Shown here: in pieces, positions 62,276 to 64,000 of the stretch
Layout: each line of letters opens with the position of its first letter
Position numbering within the stretch: position 1 is the stretch's first letter
Assembly (NCBI RefSeq): GCF_033958435.1
Contig: NC_134147.1
Location: 45,812,001 to 45,876,000 of the forward strand
Reading direction: 5' to 3'
DNA from: Carettochelys insculpta
Taxonomy: Eukaryota > Chordata > Testudines > Carettochelyidae
DNA length: 64,000 nucleotides
The notes under the pieces: generated by a model
What the model was told of the DNA's origin: nothing
Seen by the model: the letters and a program-made list of their open reading frames with translations, nothing else
Database searches by the model: none
Translations under genes and position numbers: made by a program

Positions 62276-62338
62276 ATGAACCGAATTGTACCATTGACTC
62301 TGTTTGGCTCGTAAATCAGTGCTCTAATAATTAAAATA

Positions 62339-62769
62339 CAGTCAAAGCTGGGTTACAGGCATGCTCAGTTAACTGGCACCTGCTCTGCCGGTGGCTGGTG
62401 CCAGTTAACTGAGCATGTGATCGTGGGCTTGGTGGCTGTGGGTCAGCTGCAAGCAGAGCCAGGATCTGGGTGTTGTGCCAGGGCCAGAGGCAGAGGAGCT
62501 TGGAGCCGGCTGCCCGGCTGGTGGTGGCAGTGGGGCTGGCTGCTATGGGGCCTGCTGCTCAGCCGGTGGCAAATGAAGGTCAGCTGCCATGCTGGGGCTG
62601 GTGGCAGCACAGCGGGGGCTGGTGGCAGTGGGGCTGGGAGCCAGCTGTATGGCTCATGGCAGAAGCAGCAGGAGTGGAGAGGGGCCAATGACCTTACTTC
62701 ACTATCGGGTACATTTGATTATCCAGCACTCCTGAGGATCTGGGGTGCCGGATAATAGCGCTTTTACTG
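62339..62769. mobile_element. Tigger-like element with an internal palindrome
   Basis: Ends CAGTCAAAGCTGGGTTA and, inverted, CAGTAAAAGCGCTATTATCC, with TA on both sides (62337-62338 and 62770-62771). 431 bp. Near the left end a perfect 21-bp inverted repeat (62360-62380 and 62397-62417) encloses 16 bases. The G-rich interior has repeated GGCTGGTGGCAGTGGGGCTG units. Confidence 0.75.
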
Positions 62770-62879
62770 TATAGTAGCAGATATATATGAATAACCCTTT
62801 GACTGGGATGGGGACAGTGACTGTGAACTGTTCCAGGAGATTACAGCAGCTATTAAAATTTTAAAAAATGCTTAATAAT

Positions 62880-63413
62880 AAAGAGTGGATTTCAACTATC
62901 TCCATATTGACTGGATGGATGTCACTTCAGGACAGGACACAGACAGAAAGCTTTTTGACACCTTAAATGACTGCTTCTTGGAGAAGCTGGTTCTGCAGCC
63001 CACAAGAGCAGAGGCAGTTCTTGATTTAGGCCTAAGTCGAGTGCAGAATCTGTTCCAAGAGGTGAATATAGCTCAGTAATAATGACCATAATATAATTAA
63101 ATTTAACATTCCTGTAGTGGGAAAAACACACAGCAGCCCAACACTGTGGTATTTAATTTCAGAAAGGGGAACTACACAAAAATGAGGAGGTTAGTTAAAC
63201 AAAAATTAAAAGGTACAGTGGTAAAAGGGAAATCGCTGCAAGCTGCACAGAAACTTTTCAAAGATGGCATAATAGAGGCCCAACAAAAATGTATTCCCAA
63301 ATTAAAAAAACATAAAAAGAGATCCAAAAAATTGTCAGGGTGGCTTAACAATGAAGTAAAAGAATCAGTGGGAGGCAAAAAGGCATCATGTAGAAAATGT
63401 AAGTTAATTCCTA
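62880..63413 (+). mobile_element. CR1 LINE endonuclease/linker fragment, decayed
   Basis: The frame from 62885 has DFNYLHIDW (consensus GDFNYPxIDW, with the glycine changed) and LQPTRAEAVLDLGL. A shift near 63075 then moves to a frame with NNDHNIIKF (consensus SDH, whose His is catalytic). From 63146 the basic linker follows (GNYTKMRRLVKQKL, EAQQKCIPKLKK, WLNNEVKE), parallel to the region just before the RT of the first CR1. Cut by the MITE at 63414. Confidence 0.7.
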
Positions 63414-63610
63414 GGCTATGTCTACACTTACCTTGAAGGTTGACGGCTGCTATGCAATTTTAGGTACATGAATTGCATACCAAAAGTAGACTTTGCAGCC
63501 GTCAACTTGCGTAGCTGTCGTCATGACAGAAGGTCAACAGGAGCGCTCCTCCTGTTGACCTTCCGTAATCCCTGTGGCTCGCAGGGAGTTCTGACGTTGA
63601 CTTTGATCCC
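63414..63610. mobile_element. MITE with GGCTATGTCTACACTTACC terminus and palindrome
   Basis: Starts GGCTATGTCTACACTTACCT inside the CR1 linker. Contains inverted AGGTTGACGGCTGC / GCAGCCGTCAACTT segments and a perfect 15-bp inverted repeat (63529-63543 and 63549-63563, GAAGGTCAACAGGAG). The right end is undefined. Confidence 0.55.
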
Positions 63611-64000
63611 GGAAAGCACCTCTCATTCTATAGACAGTCTTCACTCCATCTGGAAGTTTGCCAGCAATGAGATGAAGGGTCATGGCAATGAAGATGAGTG
63701 ATGCAGCAATGATGTAACCTTGTTTGATTCTGGCAACTGCTGAGAAGGTGCCATATTGGAAAAGAGTAACTTGAAAGCAGTGTGCTCGACATTGACTATT
63801 TTCCCCCACCTTTTAAGGTGGAGAATGGCGATCAGTAGCTTTATTGTAGGACACATTCTAAACCATTTTTTTTTTTTTTTTAATAATGGGCATAAATTAC
63901 TTGTCTGGCTGTGTTAAAAACAAGATTTCCATGTCAGAAGGTCTATTGCTGAATTGTCAACCTATGAGAAACGAAAGCCATGGAGAGCAGGCAATATAAA
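63611..64000. other. Right edge of the window, unassigned
   Basis: A minus-strand frame (63809-63534) includes a hydrophobic stretch (GYIIAASLIFIAMTLHLIAG) but has no known family. Its 3' part runs into the MITE. A T tract lies at 63868-63882. Nothing further is supported. Confidence 0.3.

Noticed and set aside
50000..64000. Last exons of PTPRG on the minus strand, expected from synteny
   Set aside because: I looked for the phosphatase C-terminus in minus-strand frames and found none. The gene probably ends beyond the right edge.

Overview
The window is vertebrate genomic DNA, most likely from a turtle (Testudines). The evidence is a FEZF2 orthologue with six C2H2 zinc fingers split over short GT-AG introns, a C3orf14 orthologue on the other strand, several CR1 LINEs with CR1-type 3' ends, and many short inverted-repeat DNA transposons of the kinds common in turtle genomes (termini like GGCTATGTCTACACT, GTGGGCAACCT, GGTTCTCAAACTTT). 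The species cannot be fixed by reading alone, and a crocodilian is the main alternative.

Layout. 1-3.7 kb: flank holding a 5'-truncated CR1 LINE with a 676-codon open reverse-transcriptase frame. 3.7-11.0 kb: very GC-rich CpG island enclosing FEZF2 (+ strand, coding 8006-9750, four coding exons, 417 aa, eh1 repressor motif plus six zinc fingers). 11.0-12.0 kb: a decayed CR1 piece and a MITE. 11.9-15.3 kb: a second GC-rich block with repeat-free, homeodomain- and SOX-motif-rich segments that look like FEZF2 enhancers. 15.3-25.4 kb: AT-rich, gene-free, with small MITEs and L2/MIR relics. 25.4-39.8 kb: C3orf14 on the minus strand, whose four small coding exons (37417-37362, 35851-35728, 28663-28589, 25559-25416) join in frame to 132 codons plus stop. 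A CpG island with two inverted CCAAT boxes at 39.0-40.1 kb is its likely promoter. 40.1-64 kb: repeat-rich intergenic DNA with no supported host exon. It holds low-complexity C/G blocks, a Harbinger-like element with a broken Myb/SANT-like reading frame, an LTR-like unit with a primer-binding-site-like start, three CR1 relics (one internally deleted), and Tigger-like and other DNA transposons.

FEZF2 and C3orf14 lie tail to tail, as I recall them on human chromosome 3p14 (FEZF2 between C3orf14/PTPRG and CADPS). FEZF2 is a forebrain transcriptional repressor. C3orf14 is a small, poorly characterised, helix-rich protein. The two share synteny rather than a pathway. I saw no RNA gene, CRISPR array or bacterial-type operon, and nothing that amounts to a wholly new system. 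The most useful observations are the exon-by-exon recovery of C3orf14, the candidate enhancers, and the architecture of several transposable elements.
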